From assembly GCA_947487905.1 (NCBI GenBank), contig CANLAV010000005.1:1-47138 (forward strand): a stretch of DNA of 47,138 nt, written 5' to 3'. A program made the translations under genes and the position numbers. Below are positions 9,601 to 17,243 of the stretch, piece by piece. This DNA is from Bacteroidota bacterium (GTDB lineage Bacteria; Bacteroidota; Bacteroidia; B-17B0; Aurantibacillaceae). The stretch's first letter is position 1. Each line of letters opens with the position of its first letter. The notes beneath the pieces were generated by a model. The model was given only the letters and a program-made list of their open reading frames with translations, was not told the origin of the DNA and did no database searches.

Positions 9601-10279
9601 GAGGACCACGCGTTGTAACTGAAACAACACCAGAAGTAGCGTCTCCGTATTGAGCAGGCAAACCTCCTAAAATAACATTCACTTGCTCAACGCCTTGCTG
9701 GGGAACACCTAATCCTCCAATTACTTTTACACCATCCACAAAATAAGTCGTGTTATTAGATCGTCCTCCTCTTACATTTAATGCTCCACCTTCATCAGCT
9801 TGGTATACACCAGCTGTGGTTGCAGCAACTGAATTAATATTCTTTGTTGCCATATTTTGATATTCTTCACGAGTAACTGTACCTCCTGATTTTGTATCAG
9901 GATCAATTAAAGGTTCCGTATACCCAACAATTTCTACAACATCCGTTTCTACACCGCCAGATAATGAAATTGTAATATATGTTGTCTTTGATTCTCCAAC
10001 ATTTATATCCTTCATTTCTTGAGGCGCATAACCAACATAAGCTGATTTAACTGAATATTTACCCGGATTTAATGGCTTTATCATGGCATAACCATCCATA
10101 TCTGTGGTTGCAACAGCTATTTGCACTCCACCCATGTAAGCTACTACACTGGCAAACGGAATTGCTTCTCCATTACTTTTATCTTTTAGTAAAACCTTTA
10201 TAGCGCCAGCGTTTTGAGCCACTGCAGCAGCACCAGAAATAAAAAGTATTACGATTGAAAGGTAAATTTTTCTTAACAT
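6602..10279 (-). CDS. TonB-dependent outer-membrane receptor with CarboxypepD_reg domain
   Basis: A 1225-residue receptor. In order: signal peptide (residues 1-21, ending AVAQ); a carboxypeptidase-regulatory-like Ig domain (about 24-106) with IPFASVVAYMGG and GKYSVKSAYVGY; a plug (about 125-230) with VRGGRSNNTTYFVDGVKV and GGLPAQYGDATSGVVSVTTRG; then a 22-strand-type barrel ending in YSRPRTIRIGVMLDF with the C-terminal aromatic residue. The layout is SusC-like, but no SusD-family lipoprotein follows. Instead the next genes are a giant sorting-domain protein and a PorV-like barrel. Import would draw energy from TonB/ExbBD, for which tonB and exbD lie at 44930-47085. The substrate cannot be inferred. 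Confidence 0.95.
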   Translation of the reverse strand: MLRKIYLSIVILFISGAAAVAQNAGAIKVLLKDKSNGEAIPFASVVAYMGGVQIAVATTDMDGYAMIKPLNPGKYSVKSAYVGYAPQEMKDINVGESKTTYITISLSGGVETDVVEIVGYTEPLIDPDTKSGGTVTREEYQNMATKNINSVAATTAGVYQADEGGALNVRGGRSNNTTYFVDGVKVIGGLGVPQQGVEQVNVILGGLPAQYGDATSGVVSVTTRGPQSKFFGGVELISSQITDKYGYNSLGFSIGGPVWQKKDSAGNKTPIIGFIVSGQGTYEKDPDPSYNKVYKLKDEKLKEIETTPLVVAPSGQGFNPALYYVTNGDFDRVSARQNVASRGIQLNGKLDFKITPNTNLTLGGAFDYGNRHSFEYGYSLYNPQNNPQIISTTYRLYGNVRQKFGTAQTGDNKEKTQSVISNAYFTFLASYERSKQKTQDDSHKDKIFNYGYIGKFNLTVDTGISNYDNIYAGTDSSYWQYQGRSFSPVTFERSEVNATAANYTSQVFDYYGSLPTIQNVQSNFGFINGDRPSGIYGLFAATGRQYNNYGMRDNSQLRFASNFSADIKNHALMVGVEYDQRNMTGYDVFPIGLWERMRQITNTHLTTLDTKNSVLVPELSGSENHYYSNYVYNSESQSQFDKSIREQMGLAASNQSFINTDALNPDDLKLSMFSASDLLNKGVGSLVDYWGYDYLGNKDNNNTSFDRFLNKRDDKGNQTLNVGGFKPIYVAGYIQDKFDYKDIKFNVGVRIDRFDANQKVLKDRYLFHEAYTAGEKAEGKPDNIKDDFVVYVDDIKSTSPKITGYRDGTTWYNSEGKEITDPNALAVDGKVTPWLKDVDFATNNAFSVNSFTDYKPQINIMPRVAFSFPISDVAGFFAHYDVLTQRPSNGGFGDINMRFDPKDYYFIGSTSSLPFLTNSNLLPERTIDYELGYNQVLNEKKNAVLKITTFYRELRNQVTVVNVNQAYPKSYTTYANQDFGTVKGLSLEFQMRRTKGLQFDANYTLQFAEGSGSGPNSGANLANSGQPNLRVTLPLDYDQRHNMVFTLDYRFGEGKDYKGPNFNRNKKGTQQTVQIFQNMGANLSFLVGSGTPYTRYQSATSVGGRTSILGSLNGSNKPWQYRANLRIDKDVELTWGKKEGDKKKTAALNIYLQVLNLLNTRNIQSVYNYTGNADDDGYLNTGIGQQAANSNVSPQGFQDQYAIYLNNPGNYSRPRTIRIGVMLDF

Positions 10280-10410
10280 ATAAATAATTTTAAATTAAAG
10301 TTCAATGCATTTTAGCGGATAAATATATAAATCAAAGCTTATTATTGCAAGTTTTTGTGGGTGTTTTTTGTAATAATTTGATACTGTGGGTCTTATTTTC
10401 CAATTTTTTT

Positions 10411-10480
10411 GTGTTAAAGCCTGCTAAAGTTAACACTAATTAACACAAATTTATAAAAAATGGTGTTTTTTGAATCCAAA
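10411..10480 (-). promoter_or_regulatory. possible promoter and operator of the TonB receptor operon
   Basis: On the minus strand a TAAATTTG -7 box (10446-10453) lies 23 bp after a TTTG (10477-10480), matching the Bacteroidota promoter pattern at the long end of accepted spacing. Immediately downstream are three copies of one 7-mer: TTAACAC at 10440-10446 and 10430-10436 and its inverse GTGTTAA at 10411-10417. The repeats overlap the expected transcription start and could bind a regulator. This would give the receptor a leader of about 160 nt. The region is very AT-rich, so chance is a real alternative. Confidence 0.35.
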
Positions 10481-10562
10481 GTTCGTCAATTGGAAGTTTG
10501 TTTTTAATAAGTGGCTATAAAAATACGATAAGTGGTTTTTAAATTAACATTCGATAGAATAC

Positions 10563-10919
10563 TTATGTCGTTCTTTCTTTTGTCATGTGAACGCGCTTTC
10601 GCTTTTGATTATTCTGAAACCACCTTTTATAAAAGGGATCGCGTTTATTTGCACGAATGGAATTTGATTTTGCTCTACTCTGTTTCATCCGTTTATAAAC
10701 CGCTTTAGTTTGAACCCTTTTGTGATGCGCATCTCTATTTTTTTCTTCTGCACGTTGAGCAGCACGTTCTTCCTTCCACTTTTTTTTATCTGCCTTACGA
10801 AGCTTTCGCTTACTTTTCAAAGACTGCTCTTTTTTAGGTGGGGTGGCGCTTTCTTGCGAATAACAATCAATTTGGAGAAAACATAAAATTATAAAACTAA
10901 AAAAGAATCGAATTAACAT
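10563..10919 (-). CDS. small, strongly basic exported protein of unknown function
   Basis: A 118-residue ORF with a signal peptide (about residues 1-21, ending DCYSQ). The mature part is extremely basic: I count 35 Lys or Arg in about 97 residues, with the acidic residues clustered near its start and a KRWFQNNQKRKR patch near the end. No enzymatic motif or transmembrane segment is visible after the signal. It begins 18 bp after the dCMP deaminase gene on the same strand, so the two are likely co-transcribed. The charge suggests binding to nucleic acid, lipid A or another anionic surface polymer, but that is inference. The family is not recognised. Confidence 0.75.
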   Translation of the reverse strand: MLIRFFFSFIILCFLQIDCYSQESATPPKKEQSLKSKRKLRKADKKKWKEERAAQRAEEKNRDAHHKRVQTKAVYKRMKQSRAKSNSIRANKRDPFYKRWFQNNQKRKRVHMTKERTT

Positions 10920-10937
10920 ACAACTAAAATTTTATTG

Positions 10938-11387
10938 TTACTTATAATGAACAACCTCAACACCAAATTTGCGAAGAAATTCTACGCCTTCATCCGTTGG
11001 GATTTTTTTATATTCAGCATAGCTATGTTTGTAATATACTCTTTTAATTCCTGTCGTATAAATAACACGAGCACAGGCAATGCAAGGAGATAGCGTCACA
11101 TATAATGTTGAGCCCTCTATTGCCGTATTATTTTTAACGGCATACAAAATGGCGTTTTGTTCGGCGTGTAAAGCTAAAGAACAACTTCCTTTGCTATCAC
11201 GCGGACAACCCTCTTCAGGAAACTCTATATCGCAATTATGAGTGCCTGCAGGCGGACCATTATAGCCTAAAGATACGATTCGAGTGTCTTTCGTTAATAC
11301 AGCCCCTACTTGTGCTTTTACACAATGCGAACGTAATGCCAATTTTTCGGCAAGCTCCATATATATTTCATCAAATGTTGGTTTCAT
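10938..11387 (-). CDS. dCMP deaminase family protein (ComEB-like)
   Basis: A 149-residue cytidine/deoxycytidylate deaminase. The zinc and catalytic motif HAEQNA is at residues 74-79 (His74, proton-shuttling Glu76) and the second zinc motif PCIAC at 101-105 supplies two cysteines. The extra Cys/His-containing region GTHNCDIEFPEEGCPRD (48-64) is typical of dCMP deaminases rather than cytidine deaminases. The enzyme converts dCMP to dUMP for dTMP synthesis in the cytoplasm. It follows the typA terminator and is likely co-transcribed with the basic exported protein downstream. Length is normal. Confidence 0.93.
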   Translation of the reverse strand: MKPTFDEIYMELAEKLALRSHCVKAQVGAVLTKDTRIVSLGYNGPPAGTHNCDIEFPEEGCPRDSKGSCSLALHAEQNAILYAVKNNTAIEGSTLYVTLSPCIACARVIYTTGIKRVYYKHSYAEYKKIPTDEGVEFLRKFGVEVVHYK

Positions 11388-11435
11388 AATTTATGTTTAA
11401 AGTTATAAATTGAAAATTGAAAAGAAACTATTTTT

Positions 11436-11475
11436 TAATTAAAAAAGGCAAAGAATTCTTTGCCTTTTTTAATTA
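11436..11475 (-). terminator. perfect 40 bp palindrome, terminator of typA
   Basis: Positions 11436-11475 form a 40 bp perfect palindrome with core GGCAAAGAATTCTTTGCC flanked by A6 and T6, the shape of a rho-independent terminator able to work in either direction. It lies 24 bp downstream of the typA stop and before the dCMP deaminase gene, both on the minus strand, so its main job is presumably ending the typA transcript. Confidence 0.85.
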
Positions 11476-11498
11476 TACTTTTGTAATTATAAGATTTT

Positions 11499-13307
11499 TT
11501 ATGAAACTAATTGTTTTCCGAAACGCTTACGCTCGTTTTCATCTAAATAAATTTTACGTAAACGAATAAAAACAGGAGTAATCTCAACATATTCATCACC
11601 TTGAATGTATTCCATTGCTTCTTCTAAACTGAAATTAATTTTTGGAACGATACGCATTTTATCATCTGTACCAGACGCACGCATGTTTGTTAATTGTTTT
11701 TCAGTACAAATATTTACAACTAAATCATCAGGACGAATATGCTCTCCGATAATCATTCCTGGATAAATTTCATCACCAGCACCTACAAAAAACTTACCAC
11801 GATCCTGTAATTTATCAATTGAATATGCCACTGCAGTTCCTTTATCTTTAGAAATTAGCACCCCTGCTATACGACTTGGAATTGGTCCTTTCCATGGTTC
11901 ATAATCTTTAAAACGATGAGCCATAATAGCTTCACCAGCTGTTGCCGTTAAGACATTGTTACGCAAACCAATGATACCACGAGCGGGGATTTCGAACTCA
12001 ATATGAGTTAAGTCGCCTTTTGCTTCCATTAGCATTAAACTACCTTTACGTTGAGTTACTAAATCAATAACTTTTGATGCTGATTCTTGAGGCACATCTA
12101 CTGATAGAACTTCAATTGGCTCACATTTCTTACCATCAATTTCTTTAACAATAACTTGTGGTTGACCTAATTGTAATTCATATCCTTCACGACGCATGGT
12201 TTCAATCAAAACAGATAAATGCAAAATACCACGTCCAAACACTAAATAAGAATCAGGAGATGCCGTTTCTTCAACACGCATTGCCAAGTTTTTTTCTAAT
12301 TCTTTAAATAAACGATCGCGTAAGTGACGAGACGTAACAAACTTACCATCTTTACCAAAGAAAGGAGAGTTATTAATTGTAAATAACATACTCATGGTAG
12401 GCTCATCGATTTTCATCGTTGGCATTGCTTCTGGATTTTCAAAATCTGCAACGGTATCACCAATTTCAAAACCTTCAATTCCGGTAAATGCACAAATATC
12501 TCCAGTTTGAACTTCAGTAACTTTAACTTTTCCTAAGCCTTCGAAAACATATAATTCTTTAATTCGAGATTTTTGAATTCTTCCATCGCGTTTTACAACA
12601 GACACCGGCATGTTTTCTTTGATGATTCCACGAAATACACGACCAACAGCAATACGACCAATAAAAGATGAATAATCTAAAGATGTAATTTGTATTTGTA
12701 AAGATCCAACACGCTCAGGAGCAGTTGGGATATTTTCTAAAATAGTATCTAATAAATAAGTAACATCAGTTGTGGGTGTTTTATAATCAGCTCCCATCCA
12801 TCCGTTTTTACTTGAGCCAAATACAGTTGGAAAATTTAATTGATCTTCAGAAGCATCTAAATTAAAAAATAGATCAAAAACTTGATCATGAACTTCGTCA
12901 GGTCGACAGTTTGGTTTATCAACTTTATTAACTACAACAATAGCTTTTTTACCAGCAGCGATAGCTTTTTGAGTTACAAAACGCGTTTGAGGCATAGGAC
13001 CTTCAAATGCATCAACTAATAAAATTACACCATCCGCCATATTTAAAGTACGCTCAACTTCACCACCAAAATCAGCATGTCCTGGTGTATCAATAATGTT
13101 GATTTTAGTTCCCTTATACATTACAGAAACATTTTTTGCTAAAATGGTAATACCACGTTCGCGCTCTAAGTCGTTGTTATCAAGGATTAATTCTCCAGAA
13201 GCTTGGTTTTCTCTGAATAAATTACATTGGTGTAAAATTTTATCTACTAATGTTGTTTTCCCGTGATCGACATGGGCAATAATGGCAATATTTCTGATTT
13301 CTGACAT
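11499..13307 (-). CDS. typA: translational GTPase TypA/BipA
   Basis: A 602-residue ribosome-binding GTPase. G1 is AHVDHGKTT near the N-terminus, G3 is DTPGHADFGGEV and G4 is NKVDKPN, followed by EF-G-like domains and the BipA C-terminal domain. It acts in 50S assembly and stress adaptation. I start it at the ATG at 13307 (MSEIRNIAIIAHVDHGK) and not the in-frame ATG at 13358: the extra 17 residues are not conserved in the family, and a TAGTTTTG promoter box (13328-13335) lies between the two, so the upstream ATG would fall outside the transcript. It is monocistronic, closed by the palindrome at 11436-11475. Confidence 0.97.
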   Translation of the reverse strand: MSEIRNIAIIAHVDHGKTTLVDKILHQCNLFRENQASGELILDNNDLERERGITILAKNVSVMYKGTKINIIDTPGHADFGGEVERTLNMADGVILLVDAFEGPMPQTRFVTQKAIAAGKKAIVVVNKVDKPNCRPDEVHDQVFDLFFNLDASEDQLNFPTVFGSSKNGWMGADYKTPTTDVTYLLDTILENIPTAPERVGSLQIQITSLDYSSFIGRIAVGRVFRGIIKENMPVSVVKRDGRIQKSRIKELYVFEGLGKVKVTEVQTGDICAFTGIEGFEIGDTVADFENPEAMPTMKIDEPTMSMLFTINNSPFFGKDGKFVTSRHLRDRLFKELEKNLAMRVEETASPDSYLVFGRGILHLSVLIETMRREGYELQLGQPQVIVKEIDGKKCEPIEVLSVDVPQESASKVIDLVTQRKGSLMLMEAKGDLTHIEFEIPARGIIGLRNNVLTATAGEAIMAHRFKDYEPWKGPIPSRIAGVLISKDKGTAVAYSIDKLQDRGKFFVGAGDEIYPGMIIGEHIRPDDLVVNICTEKQLTNMRASGTDDKMRIVPKINFSLEEAMEYIQGDEYVEITPVFIRLRKIYLDENERKRFGKQLVS

Positions 13308-13327
13308 GTTTATTTTTTTTGAGGGTG

Positions 13328-13358
13328 CAAAACTAATGAATTTAATTGCAGAAAGCAA
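13328..13358 (-). promoter_or_regulatory. typA promoter
   Basis: On the minus strand an ATTGC near -33 (TTGC at 13355-13358) is followed after 19 bp by TAGTTTTG at 13328-13335, a full match to TAnnTTTG. The expected start of transcription near 13321 gives a leader of about 14 nt before the ATG at 13307. This decides the typA start codon. Confidence 0.6.
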
Positions 13359-13415
13359 TTTATCTTACTGAAAATGTATACATTGGCATTAAATAATCAT
13401 TAATAAATCTCTTTT

Positions 13416-15611
13416 TTGGATGATTGTCAAGAAATATTTCAATTTAAAATTGTTATAGTACTTTTGAAGAAACTTATTTTTAATCTATTGGATTTACAAA
13501 AACAAATATTTCAATCAATCATTATTTCGTTAGGATTCATTTTGAGTTGTTGTCAACATACTGATGAAAACAAAGTGAGTGACATTTCAAAGAAAGCAGA
13601 TTATTTATATCTGAATCATTCGGATTCTGCAAAATACGTTGGCATTAACACGTGTAAATTATGTCATCAGGATATTTACAACACCTACATTAAAACAGGA
13701 ATGGGAAAAAGCTTTGACAATGCCACAAAAACAAAATCAGCTGGTAACTTTAAACATTCTCAAATTTACGACAAGGTGGGCGATTTTTTTTACAGAGCAT
13801 TTTGGAAAAAAGACAGTTTGTATTTTCTAGAATATCGACTTAAAAATAAAGATACTATTCATAAACGTCTTGAGAAGGTTGATTTTATAGTTGGTTCAGG
13901 ACAACACACTAATTCTCACATTCAATCTGTAAATGGTTATTTAAACCAAATGCCGATGACTTTTTATACTCAAAAACAATTATGGGATTTACCTCCGGGC
14001 TTCGAAAACGGGCACAATACAAGGTTTACCCGCAAAATTGGATTAGAATGCATGAGTTGTCATAATAATTATCCAGATTTTGTATTAGGTTCAGAAAATA
14101 AATTTTCGTCCGTTCCAGAAGGGATTAATTGCGAGCGATGTCATGGACCAGGAAGTATTCATGTGGCTGAAAGACAAACAGGTAAAAATATTGATACGTC
14201 TAAATACATTGATTACAGTATCGTCAATCCTTCTAAATTAAGTATTGATGCCCAGTTTGATATTTGTCAACGATGCCACTTGCAAGGTAATACGGTTTTG
14301 AAAGAAGGAAAATCATTCTATGACTTTAAACCTGGTATGAAATTAAATGATTACATGACTGTATTTCTTCCTAAATACAAAGATGCAGATGATGAATTTA
14401 TTATGGCATCGCACGCAGATAGGTTGAAGCAAAGTGCCTGTTTTATTAAATCTATTGAGAAAATAAAAAAGAATACTGTTGTTTCGAATACCTCAATGGT
14501 TAGTAACAATAACTTAAAACCATATAAAGAAGCAATGACGTGTGTTACTTGTCACAATCCGCATGTGAGCGTTAAAGAAACAAACAAAAATGTTTTTAAT
14601 GATGCCTGTAATAACTGCCATTTTGGAGGGATGGAAAAGACTAAAGAGAAAGAAGAGACTAGAGGGATTAATGATGAAAGATTAAAGATTAAAAATAATT
14701 CAACATTTGGCTCGAAGTTAATTTGTAATAAAAAAGGGGTAAATAAAGCATCTAACTGTGTGAGTTGCCATATGCCAAAATCTGGATCTATCGATATTCC
14801 CCATGTTACAGTGCACGATCATTATATCAGAAAACCAATTACTAAAAAATCCAAACAAGCACTAAAAGAATTTATAGGTTTATATGCTATTAACGAAAAA
14901 TCGCCCACCAATTATATAAAAGCTAAAGCTTACCTCAATCAATACGAAAAATTTGAACCGAAATTATATTATTTAGATAGCGCCGCGCATTATTTAAAAA
15001 ATAAGACAGAAAGTGATATTAAAGCAAACATTCATTTATTAGTACAATTAGAATTTACAAAAATGAATTATTTACAAGTAACGAATTATGTTCAGAAAAT
15101 AACAGATGACTATTTGTTGAAAACCAAATTACTTTCAAAATCATTTTCAAATGAAGATGCTTGGACATGTTACCGAATTGGCGAATCATTTTATAACATA
15201 GGAAACAAAGAGAGGGCTTTAATTTACCTGAAAAAAGCTGTTGAACTAGCTCCTTTAGTATTAGATTTTAGAAATAAATTAGCCTCCGTATATGCATCTA
15301 ACGGTTTGCTTACTGATGCTGAAAAAAACTACCAATTTATATTACAGGAAAACCCAAAACATGTTTCTGCACTCACAAATTTGGGATACATAAAACTAGT
15401 AAACGGTAATTCCGTACTTTGTGAAACTCTTTATTTTAAAGCACTGTCTATTGATCCAGATTATGAACCATTGTTATTAAACTTAGCGGGATTGTATGCT
15501 TACAAAAAAGATTTTAAACAATCGAAAATATATTTATTAAAAATACTTCAAAAAAATCCAAAGCATCAACAAGCGCAACAAGCACTCAAACAAATCAATA
15601 GTTACATTTAA
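13416..15611 (+). CDS. seven-haem c-type cytochrome lipoprotein with TPR domain
   Basis: A 731-residue protein with seven CxxCH haem-attachment motifs at residues 80-84, 212-216, 239-243, 284-288, 376-380, 398-402 and 448-452 (CKLCH, CMSCH, CERCH, CQRCH, CVTCH, CNNCH, CVSCH). About residues 575-730 form tetratricopeptide repeats. Residues 32-46 are hydrophobic and end in FILSCC, a plausible lipobox, so I infer an exported lipoprotein doing electron transfer in the periplasm or at the outer membrane. It resembles cytochrome c554-like multihaem proteins. The start is uncertain: the ATG at 13416 makes an over-long signal region, and TTG codons at 13464 or 13488 fit a lipoprotein signal better. 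A TACTTTTG box sits at 13459-13466. aroB follows after 12 bp. Confidence 0.88.
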   Translation: MDDCQEIFQFKIVIVLLKKLIFNLLDLQKQIFQSIIISLGFILSCCQHTDENKVSDISKKADYLYLNHSDSAKYVGINTCKLCHQDIYNTYIKTGMGKSFDNATKTKSAGNFKHSQIYDKVGDFFYRAFWKKDSLYFLEYRLKNKDTIHKRLEKVDFIVGSGQHTNSHIQSVNGYLNQMPMTFYTQKQLWDLPPGFENGHNTRFTRKIGLECMSCHNNYPDFVLGSENKFSSVPEGINCERCHGPGSIHVAERQTGKNIDTSKYIDYSIVNPSKLSIDAQFDICQRCHLQGNTVLKEGKSFYDFKPGMKLNDYMTVFLPKYKDADDEFIMASHADRLKQSACFIKSIEKIKKNTVVSNTSMVSNNNLKPYKEAMTCVTCHNPHVSVKETNKNVFNDACNNCHFGGMEKTKEKEETRGINDERLKIKNNSTFGSKLICNKKGVNKASNCVSCHMPKSGSIDIPHVTVHDHYIRKPITKKSKQALKEFIGLYAINEKSPTNYIKAKAYLNQYEKFEPKLYYLDSAAHYLKNKTESDIKANIHLLVQLEFTKMNYLQVTNYVQKITDDYLLKTKLLSKSFSNEDAWTCYRIGESFYNIGNKERALIYLKKAVELAPLVLDFRNKLASVYASNGLLTDAEKNYQFILQENPKHVSALTNLGYIKLVNGNSVLCETLYFKALSIDPDYEPLLLNLAGLYAYKKDFKQSKIYLLKILQKNPKHQQAQQALKQINSYI

Positions 15612-15623
15612 TTACCAGTCATT

Positions 15624-16679
15624 ATGTCCATCATAAAATCAACTTCATATAATATTCACATTGAAAAAAATGGGTTTGAAGCTTTAAATACATTTCTTTC
15701 AAAAAAAGAATACAGTAAATACATTATTATTTGTGATGAAAATACAATCGAACAGTGTTTATCACGCTTACTGTTTAATTGCGACATATTAACAACCGCT
15801 GAAATTATTGAACTTGAAAGCGGCGAAAAAAATAAAAACCTTGAAACCTGCATGCAAGTGTGGGGCGCGTTAACTGATATTGGCGCTGATAAAAAAAGTT
15901 TAATTGTAAATTTAGGCGGAGGAGTAATCAGTGATTTAGGTGGTTTTGTGGCTTCAACATTTAAAAGGGGGATTGATTTTATTAATATTCCAACAACGTT
16001 ATTAGCAATGGCTGATGCCAGTGTTGGGGCAAAAACAGGTGTAGATTTTGAAGGCATAAAAAATCATATCGGCACCATTTACCAACCCAAAGGCGTATTT
16101 ATAAATATAGCATTACTAGAAAGCTTATCAGAAAGACATATTATCAATGGATATGCAGAAATTATAAAAATTGCTTTAATAGCAGACGCTGACTTTTGGA
16201 AGAAAATTAAAAAATTAAAAAAACTCGAAACTTTTTATTCGGAAGATATCATTACAAAAGCGATTGAATTAAAAAACAACATCGTGAAAAAAGATTTGTA
16301 TGAAAAAAACATTCGAAAAAGTTTAAACTTCGGGCACAGTATTGGGCATGCCTTTGAAAGCGCAATCTTACAACAGAAAAAAGATATTTTACATGGTGAG
16401 GCAATTGCGATAGGTATGCTAGTTGAATCGGAAATTGCTCATCAACTCCGTTTCATTTCAAAAGCAGAATTAAATTCAATTTCAAGTTACCTCAAAACAG
16501 TTTTTAAAAATAAAAGTCTAACAAACCCTACAAAAAAATTAATTCTGTCATTTTTAAAACATGATAAAAAGAATGAAGGGGCGAGTTTGTGTTTTGCTTT
16601 CCCAAATCCAATTGGAAAATACAAACTTCGATGTGGCGTAACATCAGAAATCATTGAGAATTGTATCTCTAAATTGTAA
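15624..16679 (+). CDS. aroB: 3-dehydroquinate synthase
   Basis: A 351-residue AroB, second enzyme of the shikimate pathway, converting DAHP to 3-dehydroquinate with NAD and a divalent metal. Visible motifs: NAD-binding GGGVISDLGGFVAS (98-111), PTTLLAMADASVGAKTGVD (123-141), and the metal ligands Glu179 (in YAEI), His238 (in NFGHSIGHAFE) and His257 (in LHGEA). It follows the multihaem cytochrome after 12 bp, so it is probably co-transcribed with it despite the unrelated role. No clear terminator separates it from the rpsF promoter region. Confidence 0.97.
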   Translation: MSIIKSTSYNIHIEKNGFEALNTFLSKKEYSKYIIICDENTIEQCLSRLLFNCDILTTAEIIELESGEKNKNLETCMQVWGALTDIGADKKSLIVNLGGGVISDLGGFVASTFKRGIDFINIPTTLLAMADASVGAKTGVDFEGIKNHIGTIYQPKGVFINIALLESLSERHIINGYAEIIKIALIADADFWKKIKKLKKLETFYSEDIITKAIELKNNIVKKDLYEKNIRKSLNFGHSIGHAFESAILQQKKDILHGEAIAIGMLVESEIAHQLRFISKAELNSISSYLKTVFKNKSLTNPTKKLILSFLKHDKKNEGASLCFAFPNPIGKYKLRCGVTSEIIENCISKL

Positions 16680-16814
16680 ACAAAAACACTGTTTTAAATT
16701 ATTTCTGTATTTTCAAAAAACAATAAACGTCTGATAATCAAACGATTAATTGTTTTTGGTTAAAAATAATACTTCAAAAATCGTTTAAAAGGGTTCATTA
16801 TCAAATAAATACCT

Positions 16815-16822
16815 TATATTTG
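16815..16822 (+). promoter_or_regulatory. rpsF operon promoter -7 element TATATTTG
   Basis: TATATTTG is a full match to the Bacteroidota -7 consensus, 27 bp before the rpsF ATG. The implied leader is only about 20 nt, too short for the S6:S18-binding leader RNA motif known upstream of rpsF in many other bacteria. The -33 region (GGTTCA around 16792-16797) is a poor match. Confidence 0.6.
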
Positions 16823-16849
16823 CAACCCTAATTTAAAAAAATAATAACA

Positions 16850-17218
16850 ATGGAAAAACGCTATGAGACGGTCTTCATTTTAACTCCCGTTTTGTCTGAA
16901 GATCAGGCAAAGGAGGCCGCAAAAAAGTTTGAAAAGATCTTAACTGATCAAGGAGCAACAATTTTACACCACGAAAACTGGGGTCTAAAAAAATTGGCTT
17001 ACCAAATTCAAAAAAAATCTACAGGATTTTATCACTTAATTGAATACACAGGAAAAGGCACTGAAATTGCTGAACTTGAGTTACAATTTAAACGTGATGA
17101 AAGAATCTTAAGATTCTTAACTATCGCTTTAGATAAACACGCTGCAGCTTGGGCTGACAAACGTCGTGGAAAAGCTAAAGAAGCAAAAGCTGCTAAAGCA
17201 AAAAAAGTAGAAGCATAA
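16850..17218 (+). CDS. rpsF: 30S ribosomal protein S6
   Basis: A 122-residue S6 beginning [20 protein letters not shown], with the conserved [21 protein letters not shown] (43-63), [16 protein letters not shown] region and a basic Ala/Lys-rich tail. It pairs with S18 on the 30S platform. First gene of the conserved rpsF-rpsR-rplI operon, with 25 bp to rpsR. Confidence 0.97.
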   Translation: MEKRYETVFILTPVLSEDQAKEAAKKFEKILTDQGATILHHENWGLKKLAYQIQKKSTGFYHLIEYTGKGTEIAELELQFKRDERILRFLTIALDKHAAAWADKRRGKAKEAKAAKAKKVEA

Positions 17219-17243
17219 TTGGTAATTAAAAAAAATTAGAAAA

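Noticed and set aside
10280-10562. Longest gap near 300 bp, checked for a small RNA or short gene
   Set aside because: Apart from the possible promoter and repeats near 10411-10480, I see no stable hairpin, tRNA-like fold or coding ORF.
16680-16849. Possible S6:S18-binding leader or terminator before rpsF
   Set aside because: The promoter box leaves only about 20 nt of leader. The AAACGATTAATTGTTT palindrome upstream has no loop or T-tract and lies outside the transcript.
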